Shown here in pieces: positions 15,500-24,101 of a DNA stretch of 32,355 nucleotides. This stretch comes from Selenomonadaceae bacterium. Lineage in GTDB: Bacteria > Bacillota > Negativicutes > Selenomonadales > Selenomonadaceae. Made by a program: the position numbers and the translations under genes. The stretch is from contig JAGBKP010000156.1 in assembly GCA_017635875.1 (NCBI GenBank), positions 1 to 32,355 on the forward strand, given 5' to 3'. Every line of letters starts with the position of its first letter. The first letter of the stretch is position 1. A model generated the notes under the pieces. It was not told the origin of the DNA. It did no database searches and saw only the letters and a list, made by a program, of their open reading frames with translations.

Positions 15500-15829
15500 A
15501 TGTACTTCCGCATCAAAACAAATTCCTACACGTTTGAGAAGGATTTGCCCGTTGAAAATTTCGATGCTTACGGCGTGACCAAACACGTTTATTTAAGGGA
15601 CGGCGAAATTAAAGAGAAAGAATATCCCCACAGCGCGTTTATCGCTATTGCCGTCGATAAAAACACCAGCAAGGAACTTGATAAAATTTTCGCAACCAAA
15701 GACGCGGGAGAAGACCACGAAATAAATTCCATAAAAATAGGCGAAAGAAAATTTTATTTTAAAAGGTCCAGTTGCACCATAAACTATTTAAACAATAAGG
15801 CGCATATCGTAGTAAAAGATAAAGAATAA
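15500..15829 (+). CDS. Unrecognised small protein
   Basis: A 109-aa soluble, charged protein (MYFRIKTNSYTFEKD…) with a predicted beta-rich body, one cysteine and no signal peptide. I do not recognise the family. ATG 15500 is chosen because AAAGGA lies 9 nt upstream; the in-frame ATG 15491 directly abuts that site. It diverges from the DUF4870 gene. Repeat copy C lies between it and the chemoreceptor gene. Confidence 0.6.
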   Translation: MYFRIKTNSYTFEKDLPVENFDAYGVTKHVYLRDGEIKEKEYPHSAFIAIAVDKNTSKELDKIFATKDAGEDHEINSIKIGERKFYFKRSSCTINYLNNKAHIVVKDKE

Positions 15830-15844
15830 ATTTTGTGTTTTTTT

Positions 15845-15938
15845 GATAAAGTTTTTTCTCTCTCTTTCTTTTCTTTGCTACTTTCTTTTCTTTCTCTCCT
15901 CTTTTTTTCAAAAAAGAGAGAGAAAGAAAAGAAAGTAG
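15845..15938 (-). repeat. Triplex-type repeat, copy C
   Basis: Inverted orientation. The hairpin at 15878-15938 (CTAC…GTAG ends) has about 29-bp arms with one extra C in the left arm. The mirror arm is at 15852-15877 and the tail GATAAAG at 15845-15851. The palindromic end lies 33 nt before the MCP start. Confidence 0.88.
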
Positions 15939-15971
15939 GAATACATAATAAGAGTAAGAGGAAGTGTTTTA

Positions 15972-17759
15972 ATGCAGTCCGTCAGAGGGAAGCTCACGGC
16001 TATATTTGTCGCTATCGGTGTTATAGCGACGCTTGTCGTTGGCGGTTATTTTATTTATGAAACAATAGAGGACAACGACGCGGCGAACGCGGCTTACAGG
16101 AAACAGCTCGTAGAACAATACGACAGAGAGATAAAACTCTTAACAGAAAATCTGGTATCATCTTTAAACGGCATTTACGAGCGTCAAAAGAGCGGCGAAC
16201 TTACAGAGGCGCAGGCGAAAGCTATCGCTATAGAAGTTATGAAAGCGGCGCGTTATGACGAAGGCAAAGGATATTTCTTTGCGGACGAAAGGGATACGGG
16301 TATCTGTATCGCCCACGCGACTTTGCACGGAAAAGTCGAAGGCAAAATGCGCCAAGACGATAAAGATTCAAACGGCGTATACTATATGAGGGAAATTTTT
16401 AAAGCGGCGTTAAGCAGTCCCGAAGGCGGCTATTCCGACTTTTCTTTCCCAAAACCCGGCGAAACGGCAGACCTTCCTAAACGCGGCTATTCTATGGAGT
16501 TTAAACCGTACGGCTGGATTATCTGCACAGGCTCTTGGGTGGATTACATAGACGCGGCGGCGGCAGACCACGCAAAGGCGAACAGCGAAGCCCTTTACAA
16601 AAAGATTGTTATTTCCTGCATAATTTTAGCGGTTTTAATCGTTTTAATGGTTATCGCGGGAATAAAACTTGCGGCAAAATTTGCAGACCCCATCGCTTTT
16701 GTGACAAAGAGAATGAAAGCGTTTGCGGACGGAGATTACGGCAAACAGCCAATTCCAAGCGAATATCGCTCAAGCGACGAGCTCGGTCAAATGGTTGACG
16801 GGCTTGAAGTTTTGGGCGCGAACACGAGAAAACTCTTGAACGCCATAAAAGATTCCGCCGAAGAAGTGGCGAAAAACGCCGCAAGTCTCAACGAGATGAC
16901 AAATCAATCCGCTGCGGCAAGCAACCAAATCGCAGAATCCATAACGGATGTCGCAGGCTCGACCAATAATCAGTTAAACGCGGTTGACGAAGCCAAAGGC
17001 GCGGTAACGGAGCTTGCCGAACGCATCGACGCAGTATCGGAAAATGCGGAAAAAGCGGCGGAAGAAACAAAAGAAGCAACCGAAACGGCGCACAACGGCA
17101 ACAAAGTCGTAGGACACACCGTAAACGATATGGAACGCTTAAGCGAGGTTGTGGGCGAATCCGCCAAGATGGTAAACAATTTAGGCGAACGTTCCGACAC
17201 CATAGGAAAAATCACGGACACCATCTCAGGCATCGCGGAGCAAACTAATCTTCTCGCGCTCAACGCTGCGATAGAAGCCGCAAGGGCGGGCGAAGCGGGA
17301 CGAGGTTTTGCGGTTGTCGCGGACGAAATCAGAAAACTTGCGGCGCAGTCCGACGAGGCGGCAAATCAAATATCTTCTCTTATCGGACAAATCCAAAACG
17401 ACACGGAACGCGCCGTTGCAAGTATGCAAGAGGGTACCGACCAGCTCAAAGCAACCCGCTCAAGCGTTGAAGAAACTGGTAAAGAGTTCCAAGAAATAGT
17501 TCATTTGGTAGAAACCATAGCCAACCGCTCCAAACAGATAGCGGAAGCGTCAAGAAGCGCGGCGAAGAACGCAGAAAGCTGTCAGACCTCCATAGAAAAC
17601 ATCGGCGATATGAGCAGAAGCGTCGTGTCTAACTCCGAAACGGTATCGGCCGCAACAGAAGAACAAGCCGCCTCCGTACACGAGATGGCGACAAGCAGTC
17701 AGCAACTCTCAGAAACAGCTACGGCTCTCTTAAACGAAGTAGCGAAATTTAAAGTTTAA
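15972..17759 (+). CDS. Methyl-accepting chemotaxis protein with Cache sensor
   Basis: A 595-aa chemoreceptor. TM1 is at about 8-30. An extracytoplasmic single-Cache-like domain follows (about 35-205; [13 protein letters not shown] and [15 protein letters not shown] are typical). TM2 is at about 210-232, HAMP at about 232-287, then a long signalling coiled coil. The hairpin tip around residue 415-450 has the conserved [20 protein letters not shown], which binds CheA and CheW. Glu/Gln-rich methylation helices flank the tip. Small-molecule sensing by sCache domains is known of the family; the ligand here is unknown. AGAGGAAG precedes ATG 15972. Confidence 0.95.
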   Translation: MQSVRGKLTAIFVAIGVIATLVVGGYFIYETIEDNDAANAAYRKQLVEQYDREIKLLTENLVSSLNGIYERQKSGELTEAQAKAIAIEVMKAARYDEGKGYFFADERDTGICIAHATLHGKVEGKMRQDDKDSNGVYYMREIFKAALSSPEGGYSDFSFPKPGETADLPKRGYSMEFKPYGWIICTGSWVDYIDAAAADHAKANSEALYKKIVISCIILAVLIVLMVIAGIKLAAKFADPIAFVTKRMKAFADGDYGKQPIPSEYRSSDELGQMVDGLEVLGANTRKLLNAIKDSAEEVAKNAASLNEMTNQSAAASNQIAESITDVAGSTNNQLNAVDEAKGAVTELAERIDAVSENAEKAAEETKEATETAHNGNKVVGHTVNDMERLSEVVGESAKMVNNLGERSDTIGKITDTISGIAEQTNLLALNAAIEAARAGEAGRGFAVVADEIRKLAAQSDEAANQISSLIGQIQNDTERAVASMQEGTDQLKATRSSVEETGKEFQEIVHLVETIANRSKQIAEASRSAAKNAESCQTSIENIGDMSRSVVSNSETVSAATEEQAASVHEMATSSQQLSETATALLNEVAKFKV

Positions 17760-17770
17760 AAGTTAAAACC

Positions 17771-17861
17771 TTACTTTCTTCTTTTCTCTCTTTCTTTTGT
17801 AAAAGAAAGCAGAGAAAAGAAGAAAGTAACAAAGAAGAAAAGAGAAAAAGAAAACTTTAAT
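17771..17861 (+). repeat. Triplex-type repeat, copy D
   Basis: The hairpin at 17771-17829 has one extra base (C) in R2. R3 (17830-17854) mirrors the arm with one missing or changed position, and the tail is CTTTAAT. It begins 12 nt after the MCP stop and runs straight into the dnaJ/MCP terminator. Confidence 0.88.
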
Positions 17862-17908
17862 AAAAAGCGAGTATGCCTTGATTTTTAAGGCATACTCGCT
17901 TTTTTCAT
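17862..17908. terminator. Bidirectional terminator, MCP / dnaJ
   Basis: A perfect 18-bp stem (17862-17879 with 17887-17904) has a 7-nt loop, starting with A5 and ending with T6. It serves the rightward MCP and the leftward dnaJ. Confidence 0.9.
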
Positions 17909-17910
17909 AT

Positions 17911-19089
17911 TCATTTAAACATATCTTTAACTTTATCCATAAAGCTTTTCTGTTCCGGAGTAGCGTTTTCGTCTGTAACGTTTTGGAATTCGCGCAAAAG
18001 GCTCTTTTGCTTTTCGGTGAGTTTTTGAGGCGTTACGACTTTAATAATAACGTGTTCGTCGCCTCTGCCCGCGCCTCTTAAATATGGTATTCCCTTTTCT
18101 TTTATTCTTAACACCTTTCCGTTTTGTATTCCTTCCGGGATTGTCATCTCGACTTGACCGTCTATCGTAGGCACTTTTACCGTATCGCCTAACGCCGCCT
18201 GCACGAAAGAAATCGGCATTTCTATAATTACATCGTTACCTCTGCGTGTGAAAAGTTTATGCGGCGCGACGCGAAGATATACGTATAAATCGCCGTTTTC
18301 GCCGCCGTGACTTCCGGCTTCGCCGCCGCCTGCGATTCGTACCCTTGAGCCGTCGCCCACGCCTTTTGGTATGCTTACCTTAATTCTGCGTTTAATCTTT
18401 TGTTTGCCGCTGCCGTGACAGGTGTTGCACGGATTTTTGATAATTTCGCCCGTGCCGTGGCAACGGTTGCATGTTCTCCTGCTGACGATGCGCCCGAAAG
18501 GCGTTGTCTGCGCCGTTTCAATTTGTCCGCGTCCTTTGCAGTCGGGGCATTCTTCGGGTTTAGAACCCTTTTTCGCGCCCGTACCGTTGCAGTCAGGGCA
18601 ATTTTCGTGACGCGGGACTTCAAGCTCCGCTTCTTTACCAAAAGCCGCCTCTTCAAAAGTGATTTCCAAATCGTAGCGCAAATCGCTGCCGCGCTCGGGT
18701 CCCGGTCTCGCGCTCCCCGACGACGACTGACGACGATTTCCAAAGAACATATCAAATACATCGTCAAAACCGCCCGAACTAAATCCGCCGCCGCGACCAA
18801 AACCGCCGAAATCGCTAAAGTCAAAGCCGCCTGCTCCGGCGCCTGCGCCCATACCGTTTTGGAAAGCCGCGTGACCGTATTGGTCATAAGCCGCCTTTTT
18901 CTGCGGATCTTTTAAAACGTCGTAAGCCTCGTTTATCTCTTTGGATTTTTCACGCGCCATTTCCTTATTATCGGGGTTTCGGTCAGGGTGATATTTCAGT
19001 ATCATCTTCTTATAGGCGCGTTTAATCTCCGCGTCCGTAGCGTCTTTTTTTACGCCCAGTATCTCGTAATAGTCTTTTGTAGTAGCCAA
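17911..19089 (-). CDS. dnaJ: Chaperone DnaJ, TTG start
   Basis: A 392-aa type I J-protein that stimulates DnaK ATPase. The J domain (1-70) has HPD in KYHPDRNPDN. A G/F region (about 78-130) follows, then four CxxCxGxG zinc-binding repeats (CPDCNGTG, CPDCKGRG, CNRCHGTG, CNTCHGSG), the substrate-binding beta domains and a C-terminal dimer region. The start codon is TTG at 19089, supported by AAGGAGG 7 nt upstream and the family start ATTKDYYEILGV. It lies 24 nt after the vapC-like stop with no terminator between, so it must be transcribed through the toxin-antitoxin pair. Confidence 0.96.
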   Translation of the reverse strand: MATTKDYYEILGVKKDATDAEIKRAYKKMILKYHPDRNPDNKEMAREKSKEINEAYDVLKDPQKKAAYDQYGHAAFQNGMGAGAGAGGFDFSDFGGFGRGGGFSSGGFDDVFDMFFGNRRQSSSGSARPGPERGSDLRYDLEITFEEAAFGKEAELEVPRHENCPDCNGTGAKKGSKPEECPDCKGRGQIETAQTTPFGRIVSRRTCNRCHGTGEIIKNPCNTCHGSGKQKIKRRIKVSIPKGVGDGSRVRIAGGGEAGSHGGENGDLYVYLRVAPHKLFTRRGNDVIIEMPISFVQAALGDTVKVPTIDGQVEMTIPEGIQNGKVLRIKEKGIPYLRGAGRGDEHVIIKVVTPQKLTEKQKSLLREFQNVTDENATPEQKSFMDKVKDMFK

Positions 19090-19113
19090 GGGAGAGCCTC
19101 CTTTTAAATAAAC

Positions 19114-19515
19114 TCATTCGCACCAATTCACAACATTTAAATCAGGTACCCTTGCAAATTCACGCATATTATTTGTAACTATAGTCAACGAGTTAGCCTT
19201 TGCGTGAGCGGCTATAAGCATATCCATTGTCCCTATAGGAGTTCCTCTCTTTTGCAAATAAGCGCAAATTTTGCCGTATTCGTATGCGGCTGAATCGCTA
19301 AACGGTATTACTTTCAAAAAATATAATAAATTTATAAGCGCAATAGCGTTTTTCTCTTTGTTTGCGCTTTTTTCTATTCCATGCGCCAATTCTGCCAAAG
19401 TGAGAGAAGATATTGAGAGTCCTTCATCATAATGTTCGTAAAAACGTTTAACAACTTCAACAGGCTTGTTTTTTATAATATAAATGCAAATATTCGTATC
19501 TAACATATATTTCAT
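19114..19515 (-). CDS. vapC: VapC-type PIN-domain toxin
   Basis: A 133-aa PIN nuclease of the VapC/FitB class. MLDTNICIYI holds the first catalytic Asp, LAELAHGIE the conserved Glu, and GTMDMLIAAHA the third acidic residue. The usual IVTNN…F end closes the fold. VapC toxins cleave tRNA or rRNA until their antitoxin binds. ATG 19515 overlaps the antitoxin stop by ATGA, so translation is coupled. I prefer it to the longer frame to 19608, which only shadows the antitoxin. It sits between dnaK and dnaJ. Confidence 0.92.
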   Translation of the reverse strand: MKYMLDTNICIYIIKNKPVEVVKRFYEHYDEGLSISSLTLAELAHGIEKSANKEKNAIALINLLYFLKVIPFSDSAAYEYGKICAYLQKRGTPIGTMDMLIAAHAKANSLTIVTNNMREFARVPDLNVVNWCE

Positions 19516-19787
19516 AATATTTCTCTCTGTGTCTGAATAAACTCTTCTCTTCCGTTTGCCATAAAATCGTCGGTAAATCCGTCCAGTCCCTTTAAAAATG
19601 CTTCCCACGCATCTTCTTTGGTTATTTCGCGTTTTAGCTTCAAGCGATTAAGAGCGCCTATATCGTTTTCATCCGTATCAATTGTATCTAAAATAGTAAC
19701 AATCACTTTTTGCCCGTCGGTTAAATGAATATCCTCGTTTAAAACTATAGCGTTATTGTCATAAACCCCTTCAACGGCGGTAAGCAT
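19512..19787 (-). CDS. Antitoxin of VapC pair
   Basis: A 91-aa protein whose N-terminal 35 residues (TAVEGVYDNNAIVLNEDIHL, then TDGQKVIVTILD) form the small beta module of DUF104/AF2212-like antitoxins paired with PIN toxins. The C-terminal half is helical and charged (AWEAFLKGLDGF), suited to wrapping the toxin. ATG 19787 is chosen because GAGGTG lies 6 nt upstream; an in-frame GTG at 19796 is part of that site. It overlaps vapC by 4 nt. Confidence 0.85.
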   Translation of the reverse strand: MLTAVEGVYDNNAIVLNEDIHLTDGQKVIVTILDTIDTDENDIGALNRLKLKREITKEDAWEAFLKGLDGFTDDFMANGREEFIQTQREIL

Positions 19788-19807
19788 ATTTAACACCTCA
19801 ATTATAC

Positions 19808-19846
19808 CGAAAATCGCCGGGGGAAAACCTTCTCCCGGCGTTTTCG
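19808..19846 (-). terminator. Hairpin after dnaK (weak or leaky terminator)
   Basis: The CGCCGGG/CCCGGCG stem is extended by CGAAAA…TTTTCG with a one-base interruption. On the minus strand only ATTTT follows the core stem. It may reduce, but perhaps not stop, dnaK read-through into the antitoxin-toxin-dnaJ stretch. Confidence 0.55.
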
Positions 19847-19854
19847 TATGCTTT

Positions 19855-21738
19855 TTATTTCTTATCGTCTTTGACTTCGGTAAACTCCGCGTCTACTACG
19901 TCGTCGTCTTTAGGCTCTTCTCTGTTGGCTTCTTTGGGCGATTCGGTCGCCTCGCTTGCGCCGCCTTGCGCTCCCGCGCCCGCCGCATTTGCCGCCGCGT
20001 CAGCTTGGCTGTACGCCGCAGACGTTAAGTCGTAGAGCGGCTTTTGCAACGCTTCCGTCGCTTTCTTGATGTCTTCTATGTTGTCGCCCTTCACGGCTTC
20101 TTTGAGTTTATCTATCGCGCTGTTTACTTCCGCGACTTTCGCCGAATCCGCTTTGTCGCCGAAGTCTTTTATAGCTTTTTCCGCTTGATAGATTAAAGAA
20201 TCCGCCTGGTTTTTGACTTCGATGCTTTCTTTTTGTTTCTTATCTTCCGCAGCGTGAGCTTCCGCCTCTTTAACCATACGATCTATGTCTTCTTTGCTCA
20301 TACCGCTGCCGGACTGAATGGTAATCTTCTGCTCTTTACCCGTGCCGAGATCTTTTGCGGAAACTTTAACGATACCGTTTTCGTCGATATCGAACGTAAC
20401 TTCGATGCGAGGAACTCCGCGGGGCGCAGGGGGAATGTCGGAAAGCTCGAATCTGCCCAAAGTCTTGTTGCCCGCCGCCATTTCGCGTTCGCCCTGCAAT
20501 ACGTGAATGTCAACCGCAGGCTGATTATCCGCCGCAGTGGAGAATACCTGACTTTTAGACGTAGGAATAGCGGTGTTTCTCTCGATTAACTTCGTGCAAA
20601 CGCCGCCCAAGGTCTCAATGCCGAGTGAAAGCGGGGTAACGTCGACAAGCGCGATATTTTTCTTAACTTCGCCGCCGATAATGCCGCCTTGAATAGCCGC
20701 GCCGACGGATACGCACTCGTCCGGGTTTACGCCTTTAGACGGCTCTTTGCCAAGCTGTTTTCTGATAGCTTCCTGCACGGCGGGAATACGGGAAGAGCCG
20801 CCGACAAGGATTATTTTGTCAATATCCGCGCCTGTAAGTCCAGCGTCCTCCATAGCTTGACGAGTAGGTCCCATCGTGCGTTCAACCAAATCCGCCGTTA
20901 ATTCGTCGAATTTTGCGCGGGTAAGAGTCAAGTCTAAATGTTTCGGACCGGATGCGTCCGCCGTGATAAAGGGAAGGTTGATATTTGTCTGGCTCATGCT
21001 GGAAAGCTCTATTTTGGCTTTCTCCGCCGCTTCTTTCAAGCGTTGCGCCGCCATTTTATCCTGCGACAAGTCGATTCCGTTCTCTTTCTTGAACTCCTCG
21101 ACCATCCAGTTCATAACCTTATTATCGAAGTCATCGCCGCCAAGATGCGTATCGCCGCTCGTAGCCTGTACGAGGAACGCGCCGCCCTCTAAGTCCAAAA
21201 TGGACACATCGAAAGTACCGCCGCCAAGGTCAAACACCAGAATAGTTTCGTCGCTGTCCTTATCAAGCCCGTAAGCTATAGCCGCCGCCGTCGGTTCGTT
21301 TATGATACGCTCAACCTCTAATCCCGCAATTTTGCCAGCGTCTTTAGTAGCTTGACGCTGGCTATCGTTAAAGTATGCGGGAACGGTGATAACGGCTCTA
21401 GTTACTTCTTCGCCCAAGTACGCCTCCGCATCCGCTTTTAATTTTTGCAAGACCATAGCGGAAATCTCCGGCGGGGTGTAATTTTTATCGTCGATAGCGA
21501 CTTTATAGCTTGTTTCGCCCATGTGACGCTTAATCGAAGAAATAGTTCTGTCGGGGTTAGACACCGCTTGACGCTTTGCAAGCTGCCCGACGAGTCTCTG
21601 ACCGTCTTTGGTAAAACCAACCACCGAAGGCGTTATCCTGCTTCCTTCCGGGTTAGTAATAACGGTAGGCTCGCCGCCTTCCATAACAGACACAACAGAG
21701 TTGGTCGTCCCTAAATCTATACCAATAACCTTTGACAT
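19855..21738 (-). CDS. dnaK: Chaperone DnaK (Hsp70)
   Basis: A 627-aa Hsp70. The nucleotide-binding domain begins [20 protein letters not shown] and includes [24 protein letters not shown] and [11 protein letters not shown]. The linker and substrate-binding beta domain ([13 protein letters not shown]) follow, then a helical lid ending in an acidic DDDVVDAEF tail typical of bacterial DnaK. ATG 21738 has AGGAG 8 nt upstream; a GTG at 21747 does not. Repeat copy E lies 45 nt upstream, between grpE and dnaK. Confidence 0.98.
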   Translation of the reverse strand: MSKVIGIDLGTTNSVVSVMEGGEPTVITNPEGSRITPSVVGFTKDGQRLVGQLAKRQAVSNPDRTISSIKRHMGETSYKVAIDDKNYTPPEISAMVLQKLKADAEAYLGEEVTRAVITVPAYFNDSQRQATKDAGKIAGLEVERIINEPTAAAIAYGLDKDSDETILVFDLGGGTFDVSILDLEGGAFLVQATSGDTHLGGDDFDNKVMNWMVEEFKKENGIDLSQDKMAAQRLKEAAEKAKIELSSMSQTNINLPFITADASGPKHLDLTLTRAKFDELTADLVERTMGPTRQAMEDAGLTGADIDKIILVGGSSRIPAVQEAIRKQLGKEPSKGVNPDECVSVGAAIQGGIIGGEVKKNIALVDVTPLSLGIETLGGVCTKLIERNTAIPTSKSQVFSTAADNQPAVDIHVLQGEREMAAGNKTLGRFELSDIPPAPRGVPRIEVTFDIDENGIVKVSAKDLGTGKEQKITIQSGSGMSKEDIDRMVKEAEAHAAEDKKQKESIEVKNQADSLIYQAEKAIKDFGDKADSAKVAEVNSAIDKLKEAVKGDNIEDIKKATEALQKPLYDLTSAAYSQADAAANAAGAGAQGGASEATESPKEANREEPKDDDVVDAEFTEVKDDKK

Positions 21739-21782
21739 ATATATCACTCCTAATTTTATTTTCTGTTTTAATGTTCAAGTTC

Positions 21783-21867
21783 TTACTTTCTTTTTCTCTC
21801 TCTTTTTTGAAAAAAAGAGAGAGAAAAAGAAAGTAACAAAGAAAAAGAGAGACAAAAAACTTTATTA
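21783..21867 (+). repeat. Triplex-type repeat, copy E
   Basis: A perfect 26-bp stem (21783-21808 with 21811-21836) has a GA loop. R3 (21837-21859) mirrors R2 with one G-to-C change. The tail is CTTTATTA, leading into an A/T stretch with TATAAT on the minus strand (21871-21876). Confidence 0.9.
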
Positions 21868-21910
21868 TTTATTATATATACTTTTTAAAATTTAATTTAT
21901 AAAAATGGGG

Positions 21911-21980
21911 GTCAAGGGGGACGAGTTCCCCTTGCAGAGTCAAGGGACGGAGTCCCTCGTGGGGTTTGGGGCAAAGCCCC
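21911..21980. repeat. Three adjacent GC-rich hairpins
   Basis: Three consecutive small hairpins: CAAGGGG/CCCCTTG (21913-21919 with 21928-21934), AGGGAC/GTCCCT (21943-21948 with 21952-21957) and GGGGC/GCCCC (21968-21972 with 21976-21980). All have short loops rich in A and G. They start just past the grpE stop (21986) and look like a REP-type or processing/terminator block. The GC content differs sharply from the surrounding A/T-rich spacer. Confidence 0.65.
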
Positions 21981-21985
21981 GACAA

Positions 21986-22645
21986 TCACTCACCCACAAC
22001 CTGCACCATAGCGGGGCGAAGGACTCTGTCCTTTACTTTGTAGCCTTTTTGGAAGACTGCCGCTATCGCGCCGTCCGGCAGAGTTCCCGATGCCGTTCTT
22101 CCAACCGCTTGATGAAAGTTCGGGTCGAACATATTTCCCGCCGCCTCGATTTCTTCAAGTCCGAAGTTTTTTAGTATCTCGCCGAATTGACCGAAAATCA
22201 TATTCACGCCTTCAACGAAACTGTCCGAGGTTTTGTCTTCGGTAGCCATAGCGCGTTCAAAGTTATCAAGAAGCGGAAGGAGCGAACGCAAGCACTCTTC
22301 TCTCACCACTTGTCCGACTTCTTCTTTTTCCTTGTTCGTGCGGCGGCGGAAATTTTCAAAATCCGCTCGTAGGCGTTTTAAACTGCTTTCGGAGTCTGCA
22401 AGCTCTTTTTTTAGCGTTTCGGTTTCGTCTTCTACCGTCACATCTTCGTCCGCTACCTCGTCGACGACTGCGCCCGCCTCTTTTGCGGCTTGCGCGTAAG
22501 CTGCCGCCGCTGCCGCGTGTTTAGCGTTTATGTTTTGTTCCGCGCCTTCTTTTGGCGCGTTTTCTAAGCCTTCCTCAACATTGCCGTTAAAATCTTCGTT
22601 TTCGGCGTTTTCCCGTACATCTTCGTTAGTTTCGTTTTCCGCCAT
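21986..22645 (-). CDS. grpE: Nucleotide exchange factor GrpE
   Basis: A 219-aa DnaK co-chaperone that releases ADP. An acidic, Glu/Asn-rich N-terminal tail precedes a coiled coil (ELADSESSLKRLRADFENFR). The C-terminal beta domain contains the GrpE signature region (FDPNFHQAVGRTAS and VFQKGYKVKDRVLRPAMVQV). I chose ATG 22645 for its GGAGGT 5 nt upstream; an in-frame ATG at 22663 overlaps the hrcA stop and is the alternative. Confidence 0.96.
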   Translation of the reverse strand: MAENETNEDVRENAENEDFNGNVEEGLENAPKEGAEQNINAKHAAAAAAYAQAAKEAGAVVDEVADEDVTVEDETETLKKELADSESSLKRLRADFENFRRRTNKEKEEVGQVVREECLRSLLPLLDNFERAMATEDKTSDSFVEGVNMIFGQFGEILKNFGLEEIEAAGNMFDPNFHQAVGRTASGTLPDGAIAAVFQKGYKVKDRVLRPAMVQVVGE

Positions 22646-22656
22646 TTTTACCTCCG

Positions 22657-23682
22657 TCACCATCTAAACCTTCCTATCACCCTGGAAAGGTTGGTATTCA
22701 TATAGTTTAAAATCGCCATCGCCTTATCGTAATTCATTCGCCTCGGGCCTAATACCGTCATAGCTCCCAAAAGCTCGCCGCCCAAGTGATAACTTGCCGT
22801 TATCATACTGCAATCCTTCAAGCGATCGGCTTCGTTTTCCTCGCCTATTGTGACGGAAAGTCCGTCACTAAGGTGAGAGCGCATTATATCCTTTATCAGT
22901 TCCTCCTCTTCAAGCATCAGAAGAATATCTTTTATTTTTTCCGCATCGTGAAATTCCGGCTGCTCCGTGATATACGCGCCGCCGCCTAAATACAGGCGCT
23001 CTTTTTTGGAGGAATTCAGCGCGCTTTCGATTATTTCCGCCGCCGCATCGTAAAGATTATCGTCCGCTATGGCGTCGGCAATTTCTCGCATCGCCGTTTT
23101 TTGGATATGCGGCAAAGTTTTTCCCGCAAGCCTTTCGTTTACAACTGCGGCAAGTTCCTGCAAATCTTTAAAAGTCGCGCCGCAGGGCATATCCATTATC
23201 TTGTTTTCCACAAACCCGGCGTCCGTCATAAGAACGGCTATGGCGCGCTCTTCGTCAAGAGGCAAAAAGTGCATACACCTAAAAGCGGCCTTACCCACCT
23301 CCGGCGCAAGGAGAAGCGTTACGTTATGCGTAACTTCAGAGATTAATTTCGCGGTTTCTTGAAAAACTTCGTCTATTCTCTTAACTCTCGCCTTGTACCA
23401 TCGTTCGATTTTCTTTTGCTCTTGCGGCGAAACTTCCGATATTTGAAGCCCGTCCACATAGAAGCGATACCCTTTAGACGAAGGCACCCGTCCGCTTGAG
23501 GTGTGAATATGCTCCAAATACCCAAGCATCTCAAGGTCTGCCATTTCGTTTCTCACCGTCGCCGCGCTTATGCCTAAATCGTGCTTTCTTATTAACGCGC
23601 GTGAGCCGACCGGTTCCGCCGAAGCGATGTAATCGTCTACGATAGCCTGCAAGATTTTTTCTTTGCGTTCGTCCAAATACAT
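22657..23682 (-). CDS. hrcA: Heat-shock repressor HrcA
   Basis: A 341-aa repressor that binds CIRCE when GroEL is available. A winged helix lies at residues about 1-75 (ERKEKILQAIVDDYIASAEP, then VGSRALIRKHDLGISAATVR). The GAF-like and dimerisation body follows (LPLDEERAIAVLMTDAG), ending VLGPRRMNYDKAMAILNYM. ATG 23682 is the only sensible start, although its GAGG site is close. A perfect CIRCE is directly upstream, so the gene is autoregulated. It is the first gene of hrcA-grpE-dnaK. Confidence 0.97.
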   Translation of the reverse strand: MYLDERKEKILQAIVDDYIASAEPVGSRALIRKHDLGISAATVRNEMADLEMLGYLEHIHTSSGRVPSSKGYRFYVDGLQISEVSPQEQKKIERWYKARVKRIDEVFQETAKLISEVTHNVTLLLAPEVGKAAFRCMHFLPLDEERAIAVLMTDAGFVENKIMDMPCGATFKDLQELAAVVNERLAGKTLPHIQKTAMREIADAIADDNLYDAAAEIIESALNSSKKERLYLGGGAYITEQPEFHDAEKIKDILLMLEEEELIKDIMRSHLSDGLSVTIGEENEADRLKDCSMITASYHLGGELLGAMTVLGPRRMNYDKAMAILNYMNTNLSRVIGRFRW

Positions 23683-23700
23683 CGCCTCTTTTCGGTTTTG

Positions 23701-23727
23701 TTAGCACTCTTTTTAATCGAGTGCTAA
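23701..23727 (-). promoter_or_regulatory. CIRCE operator
   Basis: A perfect TTAGCACTC-N9-GAGTGCTAA palindrome (arms 23701-23709 and 23719-23727) lies between the hrcA promoter and its start. HrcA bound here would block the hrcA-grpE-dnaK transcript. Confidence 0.98.
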
Positions 23728-23739
23728 CTTGCGATTTTT

Positions 23740-23768
23740 ATAATACAACTATAAAAACAAAAAGTCAA
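23740..23768 (-). promoter_or_regulatory. hrcA operon promoter
   Basis: Minus strand: TTGACT (23763-23768), 17-nt spacer, TATTAT (23740-23745). CIRCE lies just downstream, at and beyond the transcription start. Confidence 0.85.
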
Positions 23769-23820
23769 GCGTTATTTAGTCAAAAAGTCAAAATAAAACG
23801 CGTTGTTTGAATTGCAATAA

Positions 23821-23845
23821 AAAAAGAGGCTTTACGCCTCTTTTT
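23821..23845 (-). terminator. Terminator of YjfB-like gene
   Basis: A 10-bp stem (23821-23830 with 23836-23845) has a 5-nt loop and a T run on the minus strand, directly after the stop codon. Confidence 0.85.
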
Positions 23846-24017
23846 ACGCCATTATATCAATATTTTGTCCCAAGTTCGGGTCTGCCAAACCTTCAATCAT
23901 CTCGTTCATAGCCGCCATCTCGGTGTCCATCGCCATTTTTAAAACGCCCGTGCTAAATTCCTGCGCCGTTTTTGCTTCGTTCATGTAAACGGAAGCCGCC
24001 GCTATTGCCATATCCAT
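23844..24017 (-). CDS. YjfB-family putative motility protein
   Basis: A 57-aa protein matching the small YjfB family: an N-terminal helix MDMAIAAASVYMNEAKTAQE, then GVLKMAMDTE in the middle and the C-terminal PNLGQNIDI. The family is associated with motility genes, but the mechanism is not established. ATG 24017 has GGGAG 9 nt upstream; TTG 24026 overlaps that site. It has its own strong promoter and terminator, so it is monocistronic. Confidence 0.82.
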   Translation of the reverse strand: MDMAIAAASVYMNEAKTAQEFSTGVLKMAMDTEMAAMNEMIEGLADPNLGQNIDIMA

Positions 24018-24063
24018 CGGTATCAACTCCCATACGCAATTCTCCCGAATCTAAATTATATTG

Positions 24064-24092
24064 ATTATATCACAAATAATTTGCCGTTTCAA
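24064..24092 (-). promoter_or_regulatory. Promoter of YjfB-like gene
   Basis: Minus strand: TTGAAA (24087-24092), 17-nt spacer ending TGTGA, then TATAAT (24064-24069). Confidence 0.75.
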
Positions 24093-24101
24093 GGTTTTTT
24101 A

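Noticed and set aside
18375-18915. 170-171 codon ORFs on both strands inside dnaJ
   Set aside because: They are Arg/Ala-rich frames produced by the Gly-rich and zinc-finger coding sequence of dnaJ, with no RBS.
19801-19806. TATAAT before the vapC antitoxin as its own promoter
   Set aside because: Its start site would fall on the RBS and no -35 is visible, so an independent promoter is unlikely.
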